Source of the DNA: Sorex araneus
Taxonomy: Eukaryota; Chordata; Mammalia; Eulipotyphla; Soricidae
NCBI RefSeq assembly: GCF_027595985.1
Contig: NC_073304.1
Coordinates: 138,092,331 to 138,156,330 of the forward strand
Direction: 5' to 3'
Length of the DNA: 64,000 nucleotides
Position 1 is the first letter of the stretch. Each line of letters starts with the position of its first letter. Below, piece after piece: positions 10,921-22,893 of the stretch. The translations under genes and the position numbers were made by a program. The notes under the pieces were generated by a model. The model worked only from the letters and a program-made list of their open reading frames with translations, was not told where the DNA came from and did no database searches.

Positions 10921-11545
10921 TTTGTTTTGACAGCCTAGTTCGGCCCTGAGATTTTATGAGCCTCTCCTTGTTCATCCTTCTTAATGCTGCCATACTGGGG
11001 GCTCTTCCAGGGTCAGGGGAATGAGGCCCATTGTTGTTACTGTTTTGGGCATATCAAATACGCCAGAGGTAGTTTTCCAGGCTCTACTGGGTGGGCAGGA
11101 TACTCTCGGTACCTTGCCGGGCTTTCTGAGAGGATGGAGGCTTTTAGGCAGCCTCATTTGCCATTGTAGGTGTTCCGATGGTTCACACCATATTTGAACC
11201 TCGTCAAATATGGTGTGGTAATGATGGAAAATGGGTAGGAAGTGTTTATGAAGCATCCACGTGGTCCGTAAAGTGGCCTGGAGCATGGCAGCAGTTGGGT
11301 AGTAGAAATCGGCCGATAAGGAATTTATCTGGCACCAGCAGGGTGGGTCTTATGGGTGTGATCCCTGGGTCACTGGAGATTGGTGGAAGCAGGCAGATGA
11401 TCTCGGTTTCTGGGTCCCATTGAGCCTACAGTCCAAGGTCACAAATTTCTGTATTACCAGTTCTGTGGGACTTCACTCATGCGTGAGGCTTGGCCCGGCA
11501 TCTGGAAAGCGGCCTGAAGCATGGCGGCAGTTGGGTTATTTTTAA
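10921..11545 (-). repeat. RTE 5' UTR with internally repeated units
   Basis: The untranslated 5' region contains a unit seen twice about 236 bases apart on the plus strand (ggcctggagcatggcagcag from 11275; ggcctgaagcatggcggcag from 11511). The part at 10985-11170 is the source of the middle block of the RTE-tailed SINEs: gggtcaggggaatgagg, gttactgttttgggcatatc, gatactctcggtaccttgc. Repeated 5' units are typical of LINE promoters; that function is inferred. Confidence 0.65.
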
Positions 11546-11905
11546 AAGTTGGAATTAAATCCTGACCATTGTTTATGTTTTATGGTGATTATAAACATTT
11601 TAGATATTTCCCCCCAGATTATGGCTGCTTTTATAGATTTTTATATTTTCCCTAAAGTGAACATAACGTTTTGTCCTAGTATAGTTGAACTTACCATTTT
11701 TAAAGCTGAATGACTACTAATTTTAAGAATTTTGTTCCTAAAATATATGCCTCATGATTGCAGGACCCTGGGTTTGATTGTTGGTAAGTCTTGCCAACAA
11801 TCAAGTTGTTGTTTTTCAGTACTACCTGGTGACCTTCAACACTGTTGGGAAAAGCCCCAAAACCATGAAATAAAAAGAAACAGTATTTTATGTTAAAAAT
11901 GTATT
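11546..11905. other. AT-rich sequence with an 11-bp hairpin
   Basis: Mostly unrecognised. A perfect inverted repeat, TTGATTGTTGG (11774-11784) against CCAACAATCAA (11794-11804), has a 9-base loop. The surrounding 11744-11870 may be a scrambled SINE remnant (gcaggaccctgggtttgatt near its start), but this is weak. Confidence 0.4.
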
Positions 11906-11909
11906 TCAA

Positions 11910-12000
11910 TTTTTAAATTTTATTGAATCATCGTGAAAAACAGTTACAAAGCTTTCATGACTGAGTTTCATTCATACAATGATTGAACACCCATCCCTCT
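11910..12000 (-). mobile_element. Short L1 3' end
   Basis: The plus strand reads ttttattgaatcatcgtgaa, cagttacaaagctttcatga and tgattgaacacccatccctc, the complement of the L1 3' terminus seen in the other L1 insertions here. Heavily 5'-truncated. Confidence 0.75.
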
Positions 12001-12838
12001 ACCAGAAAATTAAAAAAAAGAAAAAACGCTAAACATTGAAAAGTTAACAATGAAATTCTTTTGAAGTGAGGATAAAGCAAAGTTTTCACAAAATAATTTA
12101 TTTCAAAGTTTATAAAGATATTCTTTTGCAATTTTTAAAATAAATTACTTACATTTTCTATCCAGATAATAATCTGACCCAAAATTTATGTTTACTTAAA
12201 TTGTAGAGTAAGGACCCAGATTAAATTTCTAGTGCAGTTAATTATTACATTGCTATTTATTGAATATTTCATTATTTTTCAGTTGCAAAGCCATCTTGCC
12301 ATTTTTTATGTCTCCATACTGTCCTATTTCTAAATATTATTTTTTATTCATTGTGTGGTCTCATTAATCATAATCCTCATAAATAACAGATATTAATTTT
12401 ACTTTCTGTTAGTAGTACAGAATCAGTAAAGTCAATTGATGGACTTATAAGAATTTATTGTACCATTTCTTCCATTTTCGCATATAAGTACTTTTCTCTC
12501 TAATAAGAACTAAAATTTTTTCTCAATATTTTAGTCAATTACTGAGGACATTGCTATGTTGCATTGTTTGTAGATATGCTGTATGCAACACTCAAGTATT
12601 TGTCTTCTCACCCTTCACTTTGAAAAGTTTTCCTTCCCAACCACTATCTATTCTTTTAATAATTCACTCCCAGTGAGATGTTCAATGGACGCATTTTTTG
12701 AATCCTCACTAAAAATTGCCTGAGTGGAATAGGCAAAGTTTCTTAACCCAGAATATCACAAGCCTTGGCTTTCCTGACTGATGTTGCCTTTTCTCTGAGC
12801 TCCCTGCAAGCAGGAACGTTATCCTCTTGTTTTCTGTT
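12001..12838. other. AT-rich sequence, nothing recognised
   Basis: No recognised repeat, RNA or coding frame. Confidence 0.5.
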
Positions 12839-12840
12839 TC

Positions 12841-13098
12841 CTGGGCTGGAGGACTAGCACAACGGGTAGGGCGTTCGCCTTGCACGTGGCCAACCTGGGT
12901 TCAATCCCTCCATCCCTCTCGGAGACCCCAGCAAGCTACTGAGAGTATGTTGCCTGAATGGAGGAGCCTGGCAAGCTATCCGTGGTGTATTCGATATGCC
13001 AAAAACAGTAACAAGAAGTCTCACAATGGAGACATTACGGGTGCCCGCTGGAGCAAATCAATGAGCAACGGGATGACAGTGACAGTGACCAGTCAGAT
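12841..13098 (+). repeat. RTE-tailed tRNA-headed SINE
   Basis: Complete element: head with A box (CTAGCACAACGG) and B box (GGTTCAATCCC), RTE 5' block (ctctcggagaccccagcaag ... attcgatatgccaaaaac), RTE 3' block (gagacattacgggtgcccg ... aaatcaatgagcaacggg) and a tail of gtgaca repeats. No clear target duplication. Confidence 0.9.
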
Positions 13099-13724
13099 GT
13101 ATTGCAGATATCACATAAGTTAATGACTATTGGTAAAATTACTTATTTTATGAATAAATGTCCAAATATCCTGTTTGGACTAATAATCGGAATAAGAAAG
13201 AAATAAGGAGATAAGCAGACTGCTGTCACGAGGTAAGTTTAGTTCACACAGTATAATCACTGTTAGAATGATTCCAAAATGCTAACACCAAAAGTAACAG
13301 CAGAAGGGATGAGAAGAGTCATTCTCAAAAGCAGAAATTGTCTGCCACTGCCAGCAGGAATGTATGACCTCTCTTATGCCTTCTCCCAGCCTGAATCAGC
13401 CGTATGCCACGGAGAAGCCTAGGGATGCTCATCCTTTTGCTCTGCATAGTGTCCTCTGCCCCAAGATTGGTTCCACCTAATGTCTGTCTGTCCTCCAAAC
13501 CCCTAACATTCAGGAGAGTATTACTTCATACATCTCTTACATTGGGGCCCTGTAAGATAAGGCACTACTCATTCTCAAACAGTATACTTCTTTAAATCTC
13601 AGTTAACTCAACATAACTCAAGCCTTCTGGTATAAATAACTGAACAGGTCAATTTTCAAGTAACTAGAATCTAAACCTCCACCATTAATACCCATAAAAC
13701 TTGAAGAACAAAGGGAAAACAAAG
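13099..13724. other. Unique sequence, nothing recognised
   Basis: No family or gene recognised; the short frame at 13404-13595 has no signature. Confidence 0.4.
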
Positions 13725-14236
13725 GAACTCAGTTGCAGAGAGGGATAGAAACCCAGGCAAGTCCCTGAATCCATCAAAACTCCCTAACCTTGTCAATGAG
13801 GACCCAATATCAAGTGCACTGGCAACAGAAATTAACCGAGCACTGGCAAGTTAACTTAAGCAATCCTGGACAAGAGATTCAACCAATTCAAAGAAGAACT
13901 GATTTAAATAGTAAGACACTCCATACAAATAAAATTGAAGGAGCTAAAGAACACACTAGCAATCCATAGTAGAATCACACAGGGGGAGAACATTATAGAT
14001 TAACAAAATGTAAGCCAGCATTGATAAGCATTGATAAGGAAGTGGAAAAAGAAAAGAGAAGAGAAACAAAAAGACAGAAGAAAAGGGAAGATACTTAACC
14101 AAAAATGACAAGTATAATCTCTGAATTATAGGAATACAAGAACGTGAGGAAAAAGGGAAAATGGAAAAACAAGTGTGGGGAGATAAAAGCTGAGAACTTT
14201 CTCATTCTCTAGAGGGAGACAGTTGGACAAATCCAA

Positions 14237-14533
14237 GTGGCCCAAAGAGTACCAAATAAAACAGACTCAGACAGAAACCAAGACATAGTAATTAAAATGG
14301 CAAAAAAAAAAACAGAGAGAGAGAGAGAGAGAGAGAAACTTCTTAAAGCAGCAGAAGAGAAGAAAAATCCTTTTCTTCTAAATATGAGAGCTAATATTGA
14401 TAATCACAACAGATCCCATTGGTACAGGCAAGAAAAGAATGGAGTGACATATTCAAAGTATGAAATGAAAACAAATTTCAACCTAGAGTCCATTATCCTG
14501 CAAAGTTCTCATTTATATGGAAGAAAGGAGTAA
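14237..14533 (+). pseudogene. L1 ORF1 fragment
   Basis: A 98-residue open remnant of the ORF1 C-terminal half, recognised mainly from its place in the L1 just before ORF2 and from similarity to the copy at 35,800-36,130. It contains a Lys/Glu-rich run encoded by a (GA)n tract (about 14312-14337). ORF1 protein is the RNA-binding chaperone of the L1 particle; this copy is not functional. Confidence 0.5.
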
Positions 14534-16535
14534 AAGCATTCTCAAACAAGAGCTGGTGACATTTGTGATAATCAAACTGTCCGTGAATAAACTACTGAAA
14601 GGCCACTTATATAACTCAAATAGCCAATGGTAGAAGCAACAACCCTACACAGTAAAATGGCAACACAGCCCTTTATATCAATAATATTCCTGTCTGTCAA
14701 TGAACTAAACTCTCCCAGCATAAGTCACAGAATAGCAGGATAGACTAGGAAACAAAACCTATCTATTTGCTGCTTACGGGTAAGGCAGCTAAAATCACAG
14801 GACAGACAGACTAGAATAAAAGAATGGAAAACAACTATACAAGTCATTGTGATGGGGGTGGGGATAAACTTGGGAGAGCCATTCTTTTATCAAACCAAAT
14901 TGCTTTTAATCTAAAGAAAGTATTTAGAAATGGATATGGACATTAATTATTGATCAAGGAAACAATAGACCAAGAAATACTAATACTGATCAATATATAC
15001 ACATCAAATATAGGGACCACAAAATCTGTAGAGTTTCTTTTGCTCACAAACCTAAAGATGGATGGAAATATAGTAGTAGTGGAATATTGAAACACTCCAC
15101 TTCTGCCACCAGATAGATCAGTTAGAATATTAGTAAAGACACAAAAGTCCTAAATGAGGTGCTACAAGAGCTTGGACTAACATATTTGTACGGTGCTATT
15201 CAATTTGTAAAAACTAAATGTATATTCTTCACTAGCACACATGGAGAATTTTCCACATTGGATCAATATTTGAATATAAGGCTAACTTAAATAAATTCAT
15301 AAACATAAAAATCATATAAAGCATCCTATCATACCATAAAACTGCAGAAATAGAAATTAACCATAGAAAGAAGATGTGCAGAAACTCCTAATACCTAGAT
15401 ATTGAACAAAACACTGTTATAAACAGCTATGTCAAAGAGGAAATCAAGGAAGGAAAGAGTTTCCTTGAGGCTAATGATAATAAAGAAACTAGTTAACAAA
15501 ATATATGGGCGACAGAGAAAGCCCTACTTAGGGTGATACTCATAACAATACAGGCCTAGATTGGGAAGGAAGAAAAAAGGTAAAATCAACAACCTAATCA
15601 TACATCTTAAATATTTGGAGAACTAGCAAAAAATTAATCCAAAGGTTAGTAGAAAAAAGTTAATAATAAAACCCAGAGCAGAAATCAATGATATAGAAAC
15701 CAAGAAAGCAACATGAAGATTCAGCAAAACCAGGGGTTGGTTCTTAGGAAGAATTAATAAGATAGACAAACCTTTGGTTACAATAATGAGAAAAAAAAGC
15801 TAAAGTGCTACAATAAATCTAGTCAGAAACTAAAGGGAAGAAATTAAAACAGGACTCCACAAATCCAATATATCATGAGAACTTATGAACATCTCTGCAA
15901 GCTAGAAAACCTAGGAGAAATGGACAGATTCCTAGAAACGTGTAATCTTCAAAAAGTGAATTTAGAGGAAGTATAAAGTCTGAACAGGCAAATTATGAGC
16001 AAGAAAATTGAAAAAGTAATTACAAATCTTCCCAAGAACAAAAGCCCTCAGTCAGATGAGTTTACTGGTGAATTTTATCAAACCTTCAGGGAAGACTAAC
16101 TGCTGTTGATCTTTAACTCTTACAAAATATTGAAGAAACAAAAATTTTTCCTAACACTTTCTACAGAGCTAACATTACACTGATACCCAAACCAGATAAA
16201 GATACTTCTCAGAAAATTTCAGACCAATCTTGATGAGCATTGACACAAAAACACTCAACAAAATCCTAGGAAAATTAATTCAACAACACATCAAAAATTT
16301 ATAAACCATGATCGTATATACATACATCTTTACATTCTAAGAATGCAAGGATGGTTCAATATATGCAAATTAATTAACATAATAGATCAAATCAATAAAG
16401 AAAATATAAAAAATATATGAACATATCAATCGATTCAGAGAAAGCTTTTGACAAGAACCTTCACCTATGTATAATTCTAAAAAAAATTCAACAAAATCAT
16501 GGTGGAAGGAAACTTTCTTAAGATATAATAGCTAT

Positions 16536-17034
16536 AAAAGCTAGACTACTTTTGGTCCCAGAAACTGTTTGCAGCCATGTCTCTAGATTGTGAACTAAGC
16601 CATTGCCCCATACTGCCCCAGGAAGGGAAATAACGCAATTTCTAACATAAATCTCCCTGGACTTAATTACTAAAATACTAAAATACACAAACCCTAAAGT
16701 TCATATCTCTTCACTCTCAGCAATGGAAAACTAATTATCAAATGCTTCCTTGGCAGTAGGGCTGTTTTTTTTGGGGGGGGAAACTCTAATAACAATAGTG
16801 AGTTTTGTGTTCAAATATGGAATGTAATCAAGGTAAAGAGAAAATGGGGTGAAGTTTATCAGTTATGCAGGCGGGGGTAGGGGGGTGGGGGGTGGGAGGT
16901 ATACTGGGGTTTTTGGTGGTGGAATATGGGCACTGGTGAAGGGATGGGTGTTTGAGCATTATATAACTGAGACATAAGCCTGAGAACTTTGTAACTTTCC
17001 ACATAGTGATTGAATAAAATAAATAATTAAAAAA
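16536..17034 (+). mobile_element. ORF-less L1 derivative, short form
   Basis: A 499-base insertion in the old L1, flanked by atataatagctat (16523-16535) and atataacagctat (17035-17047), 12 of 13 identical. The 3' part is the L1 3' end (ggaatatgggcactggtgaa ... actttccacatagtgattga) with an A-rich tail. The 5' part (ggtcccagaaactgtttgca, tgtgaactaagccattgcc) is not L1 coding sequence and recurs in the element at 17286-18509. Confidence 0.85.
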
Positions 17035-17285
17035 ATATAACAGCTATGTATTAAAAAGCTTATAGTCAGTATTATTCTGAATGGTGACAAACTGAAAGCA
17101 TTTCTCCTGAGATCAGGCACAAGACAAAAATGTCCACTATTCTACTCTTAATTAAAATTGTGTTAAAAGTCTTACCAACAGCAATCAGGCAAGAAAATAA
17201 AAAATCAAGGGATCCAAATTGGAAAAGAGGAAGTCAAATTATCTCTATTTGCAGATGACTTAATGTATGTATAAGACCCTAAATG

Positions 17286-18509
17286 GCTTTTCCGCTGCTG
17301 CACGAGCACGACCCCGGAGGCAACTGAACTACTTTGGACACGAGCAGCTCGCAGAAATGCCTCCAGACTGTGATCGAAGCCACGGCCCCATGCGGCGCCA
17401 GCAGGGTAGGGTTTCTCTCTCCAGGCTTCTCCATCATATGAGCACCACAAAAGAGAAGTAAAATTTGCAGTAATGCAATTACTGGCAGAATTTTCCCTGG
17501 ACTTCATACAAAAATCCAATATCTCTTAATTGTCAGCAATGTGAAACGGTTCCTTTTTAGCAGGTCTGACTGTGGAGGGGGGGGGGGGAAACTCCAAACA
17601 ATAATACTGAGTTTTTTTGTTGAAATATTGAAGGTAATCAAAGTAGCAACCATTTCTCTAGAATGTGAACTAAGCCATAGTCCCACACCAGCCGAGGAGA
17701 GAAAATATCCTCCTTTCTTAGTTCTTTTCCCTTTTCGGAGAGAAACACGGTATGGCATCCACCATATTACGAGGTCTATTAAGCAGGCATGAACTTAGAG
17801 GCTCTGGAATGGGAGGGGGAAAAAAATATGTACTTGGAACAGCAGGACGCTTGGGCAGTCTCCGGTTGATACCAGCACATGCTCCACCGAGATTCAACCC
17901 AGGTGGCCACACTTTTGTGTGGCCATGTTGCTGCTGATCAACCAGAATCCAGAGACCAACTAGATTACTTTTGGTTCCAGAAACTGCTTGCAGCCAAGTC
18001 TCTAGACTGTGAACTAAGCCATAGCTCCATGCCAGCCGAGGACGGGAAATATCCTTTTTTCTTGTCGGGCGGCGTGGCATCAGCCATAGTATGAGGACTA
18101 TTTATTAAGCAGGTATGAACTTGGTGGTGCAGAAAGGAGGAAAAAAATTCTATGTACTTGAAACAGCAAAACTTCATATCTCTCATTCTCAGCAATGGAA
18201 AACTAATTCTCAAATGCTTCCTTGGCAGTAGGGCTGTCTTTCTTGGGGGAAAACTCCAACAATAGTGAGTTTTGTGTTGAAATATGGAATGTAATCAAGG
18301 TAAAGAGAAAATGAAGTGAAATTTATCAATTACGCAGGCGGGGATGGGGGTGGGGGGACGGGGGGTGGGAGGTATACTGGGGTCTTTGGTGGTGGAATAT
18401 GGACACTGTGAAGGGATGGGTGTTTGAGTATCGTATAATTGAGACATAAGCCTGAGAACTTTGTAACTTTCCACATGGTGATTCAATAAAATAAATAAAA
18501 TTTTTAAAA
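17286..18509 (+). mobile_element. ORF-less L1 derivative, long form with repeated units
   Basis: A 1,224-base insertion with a perfect 13-base duplication aagaccctaaatg (17273-17285, 18510-18522). The motif tgtga(a/t)c(t/g)aagcca occurs three times (about 17370, 17665, 18008), showing tandemly duplicated, diverged units 5' of an L1 3' end (18250-18509). A GGGG run, a polyadenylation-like aataaaataaa and the A-rich tail agree with L1-driven movement. No ORF1 or ORF2 sequence is present. The 104-120-residue frames here are accidental. Confidence 0.85.
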
Positions 18510-18630
18510 AAGACCCTAAATGTCCACAAAAAATTTTTCCTAAGGACAATAAACCAATACATCAAGGAGGCTGGCTAAAAAGTCAATACACAGAACTCAG
18601 TTTCAATCCTATATACAAAAAATAAATCAG

Positions 18631-18799
18631 GGCTGGAGCAATAGCACAGCAGGTAGGGCATTTGCCTTGCATGCAGTCAACCCAGGTTCATTTCCCAGCA
18701 TCCCATATGGTCCCCTGAACGCCACCAGGAGTGATTCCTGAGTGCATGAACTAGGAGTAACCTCTGTGCAATGCCGGTATGACCCAAAAAGAAAAAAAC
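18631..18799 (+). repeat. A-tailed SINE in the old L1
   Basis: Well preserved copy with head, B box and body, ending in atgacccaaaaagaaaa. Perfect 14-base duplication aaaaaataaatcag (18617-18630, 18800-18813), an L1-type site. Confidence 0.95.
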
Positions 18800-20802
18800 A
18801 AAAAATAAATCAGAGAAGGAAGAGATCAAAGTTCTAACCCATTTAAAATACTATCTAAAAAATCAAGTACCTATGAATCAAAGGAAGAAAAGAGGTGGGA
18901 GACCTATACCATGAAAATTTCAAAACGCTTAAGAAATTCAAGAAGACCTTAAGAAGTTGAAAAACATCCCATGCTCTTGGATTAGAATCAATATCGCCAA
19001 AATGACCATCTACAAACTAGTGTACAAATTCAGTGCATCCCTATTCAAATTTAGCCACTCTCTTCAAAGACTTAATACTCAATAATAAAGTTTATGTGGA
19101 GTGACAAAGATCCTAAATAACCTAAGCCATACTGAAAAATAAACTTGGTAAAACCTCACTACCTAATTTGAAACTGTGTTATAAAGTCATATTAATCAAA
19201 ACAGTGTGGTGTTGGAATCAGGACATACTCTTTGACTAATAGGTCAGACTAGAATATCCAAGAACAAACCCCATATATATGGCCAGCTAAGTTTTGACAA
19301 AGGAGCTTAGAGCATGAAATGGAATAAACATCCTCTTCAATAAATGGTGTTAGGAAAATTGCATGGCCACATGTAAAAAAATTAAAGCTAGATTCTTATC
19401 TCACACCTTACACAAAAGTTACCACAAAGTAGATCAAAGAAAATGCGGTCAGAAAGAAATCTGTAAAGTACACTGAAGAAAATGTAGGAAAGAACACTCC
19501 AAGATCTGAACTTCAAAGATGTCTTCAATAATATAATGCCACTGGCAAATTAACAGATGGGATTAACAAATGGGACTACATAAAATTAAAGAGTTTCTGC
19601 ATAGAAAAATAAACATGGGCTAAAACTAAAAGACATCTAACTAAATGAGAGAAAATATTTGCATTCAACATATCAGATAAGGAGTTGGTGGTTGATATCC
19701 AGCCTATATAAAATACTCACAAAGATTAAAAAACCAAAACTAGAAGCCATATTTAAAAAATGGAGGGACTAAATGAACAGAGACCACAGGATACCAATGC
19801 ATGGACAAAAAGAACATGAGAAAATGCTCGTCATTTCTTATTATTAGGGAAGTCCAAATAAAGACACCAGTTATCTCACACCAGTGAGAGTGGCAAATAT
19901 TAAACAATCTGTGTTGTTTGTGGTGAAAAAGGAATCTTATCCACTGATGGTAAGAATGTTGTCTGGTTCAACCGCTATGGAAAACAGTGTGGAGAATTCT
20001 CAGTAAACTTACCATTGAGTTGCCATATGATCCGGCAATTCCACTTTTGGGTAGCTATCCCCAGGAGAGATTTAAAATAAAAATCATTCATTCAAAAATA
20101 TGTGCACCTCATTATTTATTGCCTCACTTTATATGATAACTAAGATTTGGTTTCAACCTAGGACATATGTCCAATGGCAGATAAGTAGATCATGAACATA
20201 TGGTATATATACCTAATGGAATACTACACAGCTGAAAGGAATGATAAAGTCATTCCTTTATCATTTGCATTTCTCTGCATCATGGATTAAACTAGAAAAT
20301 ATCATGCTAAATTAAATAAACCAGGAGAAGAAGAATAAACACAAGATCATATAATTTATATGTGGTATTTAGAATAACTGGATGAAGAAATGCAATGGCT
20401 TAAAGAGTGGTGCCTAGATCACCCTTGGCCCCAGAGCACATCGAGGAGAAGGAAATAAATTGAGTGTAGGGGCAGGAGAAAGACAGATGAAAAGCAGCTG
20501 GGGCAGGGGGCAGGGGATTTAGTGTTGTTGAGGTACATTTGTGGTACATCAGTGGTGTTAAGGAATTATAAAGCTAAATATACAAACCTCATAGTCAATA
20601 ACACTGAAATTATGATACCTAAACTCTAACAACCAAACTTAAAAAGAGGCCTGTCAAAATGCAAGTCTGGAGTGAGGGTGGGAAGAGGGGAGGGAACTCT
20701 GGAACATTACTGGAGGAAAGTTAACACTGGTAGTGGGATTGGTGCTGAAATACTGTATGTCGAAAACTCAACTATGAATGACTTTGTAAATCACAGTGCT
20801 TA

Positions 20803-20929
20803 TATATGCCAAAATCAGTAACAATAAGTCTCACAATAGAGACGTTACTGGTGCCCACTAGAGCAAATCAATGAGCAACGGGACAACAGTGACGGTGATG
20901 AGTGCTCCAAGCCACTGGTTGCCTGAGAT
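20803..20929 (+). repeat. 5'-truncated RTE-tailed SINE
   Basis: Holds only the end of the RTE 5' block (atatgccaaaatcagtaaca) and the RTE 3' block (gagacgttactggtgcccac ... aaatcaatgagcaacggg) with a gtgacggtgatg tail. Flanked by aaatcacagtgctta / aaaccacagtgctta (20788-20802, 20930-20944). The 5' truncation is what target-primed reverse transcription produces. Confidence 0.85.
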
Positions 20930-20955
20930 AAACCACAGTGCTTACTAAAATAAAA

Positions 20956-21441
20956 TTTCAAAAAATGTATGACCTAACATATATGGAAGCATTTTGCAAA
21001 TATGAAAGTCCCACAATCTCATATACAATAATAGACTGTCATTATCAGCAGCTTCTGATAACTTGTGTGATTTTTTTTATTGCCCATTACAATTATGAAA
21101 TGGTGACATTTTATGAATACAAGCTTTAGGAAATAATATCACTTTCAAAAAGATAAAGAATAGGAGATCTATCAGCAAAGCAGACAGCACAATTCAGCAA
21201 AGAGCTCAAAGATAAGAATTGCTCCACCTTGATAAGAGTTTCAAATACACTTATGAAAAAAACCCTTTATCTGCAGAACCAATTAAGAGTCAATGCATGT
21301 TAATTTCTGTTTTGAGTAGAGCAATGTTATTATTTTGTTTCAAGTTCAAACAGATATTGGTATGATCTAATTGTTTTCATCACCAATAATTTTTTTAACT
21401 TGGATAGACAGAAACAAATAAGAGGAAGTCTTTTCTTCCTT
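20956..21441. other. AT-rich sequence, nothing recognised
   Basis: No family or gene recognised. Confidence 0.45.
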
Positions 21442-21715
21442 CTATTCCTCCCTCCCTCCCTCCCTCCCTCCCTCCTTTCCTCCCTTCCTCCCTTCCTCCC
21501 TTCCTTCCTTCCTTCCTTCCTTCCTTCCTTCCTTCCTTCCTTCCTTCCTTCCTTCCTTCCTTCCTCCCTCCCTTCCTCTCCCTTCTTTTCTTCTTTCCTA
21601 TCCCTCCCTTCTCCTTCCTTCCCCTCTCCTATCCTTCTCTCTTCTCCCCTCTCCTCCCCTCCTCTTCACTCCCTCTCTTCTCTCTTTTTCTCCTTTCCTC
21701 TCCTCTCATTTCCAA
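21442..21715. repeat. Polypyrimidine tract, (CCCT)n to (CCTT)n
   Basis: About 270 bases almost free of purines on the plus strand: a cctccc-type array, then more than 15 uninterrupted ccttcc-type units, then mixed tc-rich repeats. The 129-residue frame here encodes only Leu/Pro/Ser repeats and is not a gene. Mirror-symmetric tracts of this kind can form triplex DNA. Confidence 0.95.
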
Positions 21716-21935
21716 AGGTAAAAAGGAAAAGGTTGGTAGGGTGGAGTGTGTCTAACTTGGTGGAGGGGAGCAGGAAAATGATATTGTAAGAAACATTTTT
21801 GAAGATGTGTGATATTGGATCCCTAAAACATAGTCTTATAAATCATTATCACCTCCATTTTAAAAAGGCTGAGTTATATCAATTCTAAAGTACATATAAA
21901 GTAAAATTAAGTTGATAGTTATTAATTTATTGTTT

Positions 21936-22095
21936 TCATTGATTTTGGTTTTGGGTCACTTCTGTTGTGCCCAGGGCCTTCTCCTGACTCTATATTCAAG
22001 AATCTCTCCTGATGGGGCTCAGGGACCAGATGAGTTTCTGAGGATTAAATGCTGATCAACTGTGTGGAAGATAAGCACTTATCTCTTAAGTAGAA
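21936..22095 (-). repeat. Old A-tailed SINE
   Basis: The plus strand shows gattttggttttgggtcact, the complement of the SINE 3' end, then tctcctgactctatattcaa and tctctcctgatggggctcag, and a decayed head to about 22095. Confidence 0.75.
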
Positions 22096-22496
22096 GAGAT
22101 AGGTAAGAGTCTTTCAGACTCCATGTTTTCAATTAATTTTAAAGTTTGCTCCATAGTAAAGATATATCACTTCATTCTTATTTTATTTTTTCATCTTTGT
22201 TTTAAAATTTCACCTGTTACCTGTTTCACATAGTTATGTTCAACTATATGACGTCTGGATTCCAGGTCTGTAGAGGGTGCTTGATTTCACCTCACCTTTT
22301 GTAGTAGTGAAAATTTAATTTTGGAAGGTTTTTTTTACTTTTTGAATTAGTATAGTTCAGGTCACATGTTTAAAATAATGTTAATCCTTATAGTGTTGAT
22401 GTACACAGTTACCTCACCTCACTATCACAAAGTGCCCAGGACTTTCCACTGTGTCCTTGTGTTATTTCTTGTTCATCTCTTCTACCTCCATACTCA
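22096..22496. other. AT-rich sequence, nothing recognised
   Basis: No family or gene recognised. Confidence 0.4.
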
Positions 22497-22736
22497 CTGT
22501 ATCACTGTATCACTGTCATCCTATTGCTCATGCTCGAGTGGGCACCAGTAATGTCTCCATTGTGAGACTTGTTACTATTTTTGGTGTATCGAATATGCCA
22601 TGGGTAGCTTGCCAGGCTCTGCCATGTTGATGAGATAATCTCAGTAGCTTGCCAGGCTCTCCGAGAGGGGCTGAGGAGTAGAACCCGAGTTGGCCGTGTG
22701 CAACCACCCTACTTGCAAGTGACAGGCAAGAGTCAT
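22497..22736 (-). repeat. RTE-tailed SINE
   Basis: The plus strand begins with the tail (three copies of cactgtat), then the complement of the RTE 3' block (accagtaatgtctccattgt), the RTE 5' block (atgccatgggtagcttgcca) and a shortened tRNA head to about 22736 (aacccgagttggccgtgtgc). Confidence 0.9.
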
Positions 22737-22893
22737 TTATATATTAAATGTTTAAAAAGTCAAAGTTGTCAAAATTCCCTAAACACACAGGATAGTAAAT
22801 ATAGATAATAGTATTATAATCACAAAACTTACTAAGATTTCCTGTCTTTAAATTACATGATTTCTTCCTTCCTCCATTTGTTTAATTGATGTA

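Larger units (their letters stand above)
9030..11545 (-). mobile_element. RTE-clade LINE, copy 1 (5' UTR to start of RT)
   Basis: The longest RTE copy in the window, on the minus strand. From 5' to 3' it holds a 5' UTR (11545 to about 10921), the AP-type endonuclease (about 10920-10380), a linker (about 10420-9660) and the first part of the reverse transcriptase, stopping at 9030 just after RGVQQ. The 3' half of RT and the C-terminus are absent. Its protein resembles nematode-type RTE elements (see the pseudogene entry). I recall a published shrew element named RTE1_Sar with proposed nematode origin, and this is probably it; the name is from memory. Confidence 0.85.
13725..20955 (+). mobile_element. 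Old L1 LINE, heavily interrupted
   Basis: Starts within ORF1-like sequence (about 13725) and runs through ORF2 to the 3' end (about 20955). Recognisable parts include an ORF1 segment near 14237-14533; RT template words at 16030-16250 (agccctcagtcagatgagtt, then ttctacagagctaacattac); the FADD box near 17250 (ctatttgcagatgactt); and the ORF2 C-terminus near 20200-20300 (tggaatactacacagctg). Its 3' UTR (20640-20945) differs from that of the younger L1s in the window. Stops and frameshifts are frequent. Nested insertions: 16536-17034, 17286-18509, 18631-18799 and 20803-20929. Confidence 0.85.

Noticed and set aside
21400-21789. 129-residue open frame rich in Leu, Pro and Ser
   Set aside because: It is a translation of the polypyrimidine microsatellite and has no unique sequence.
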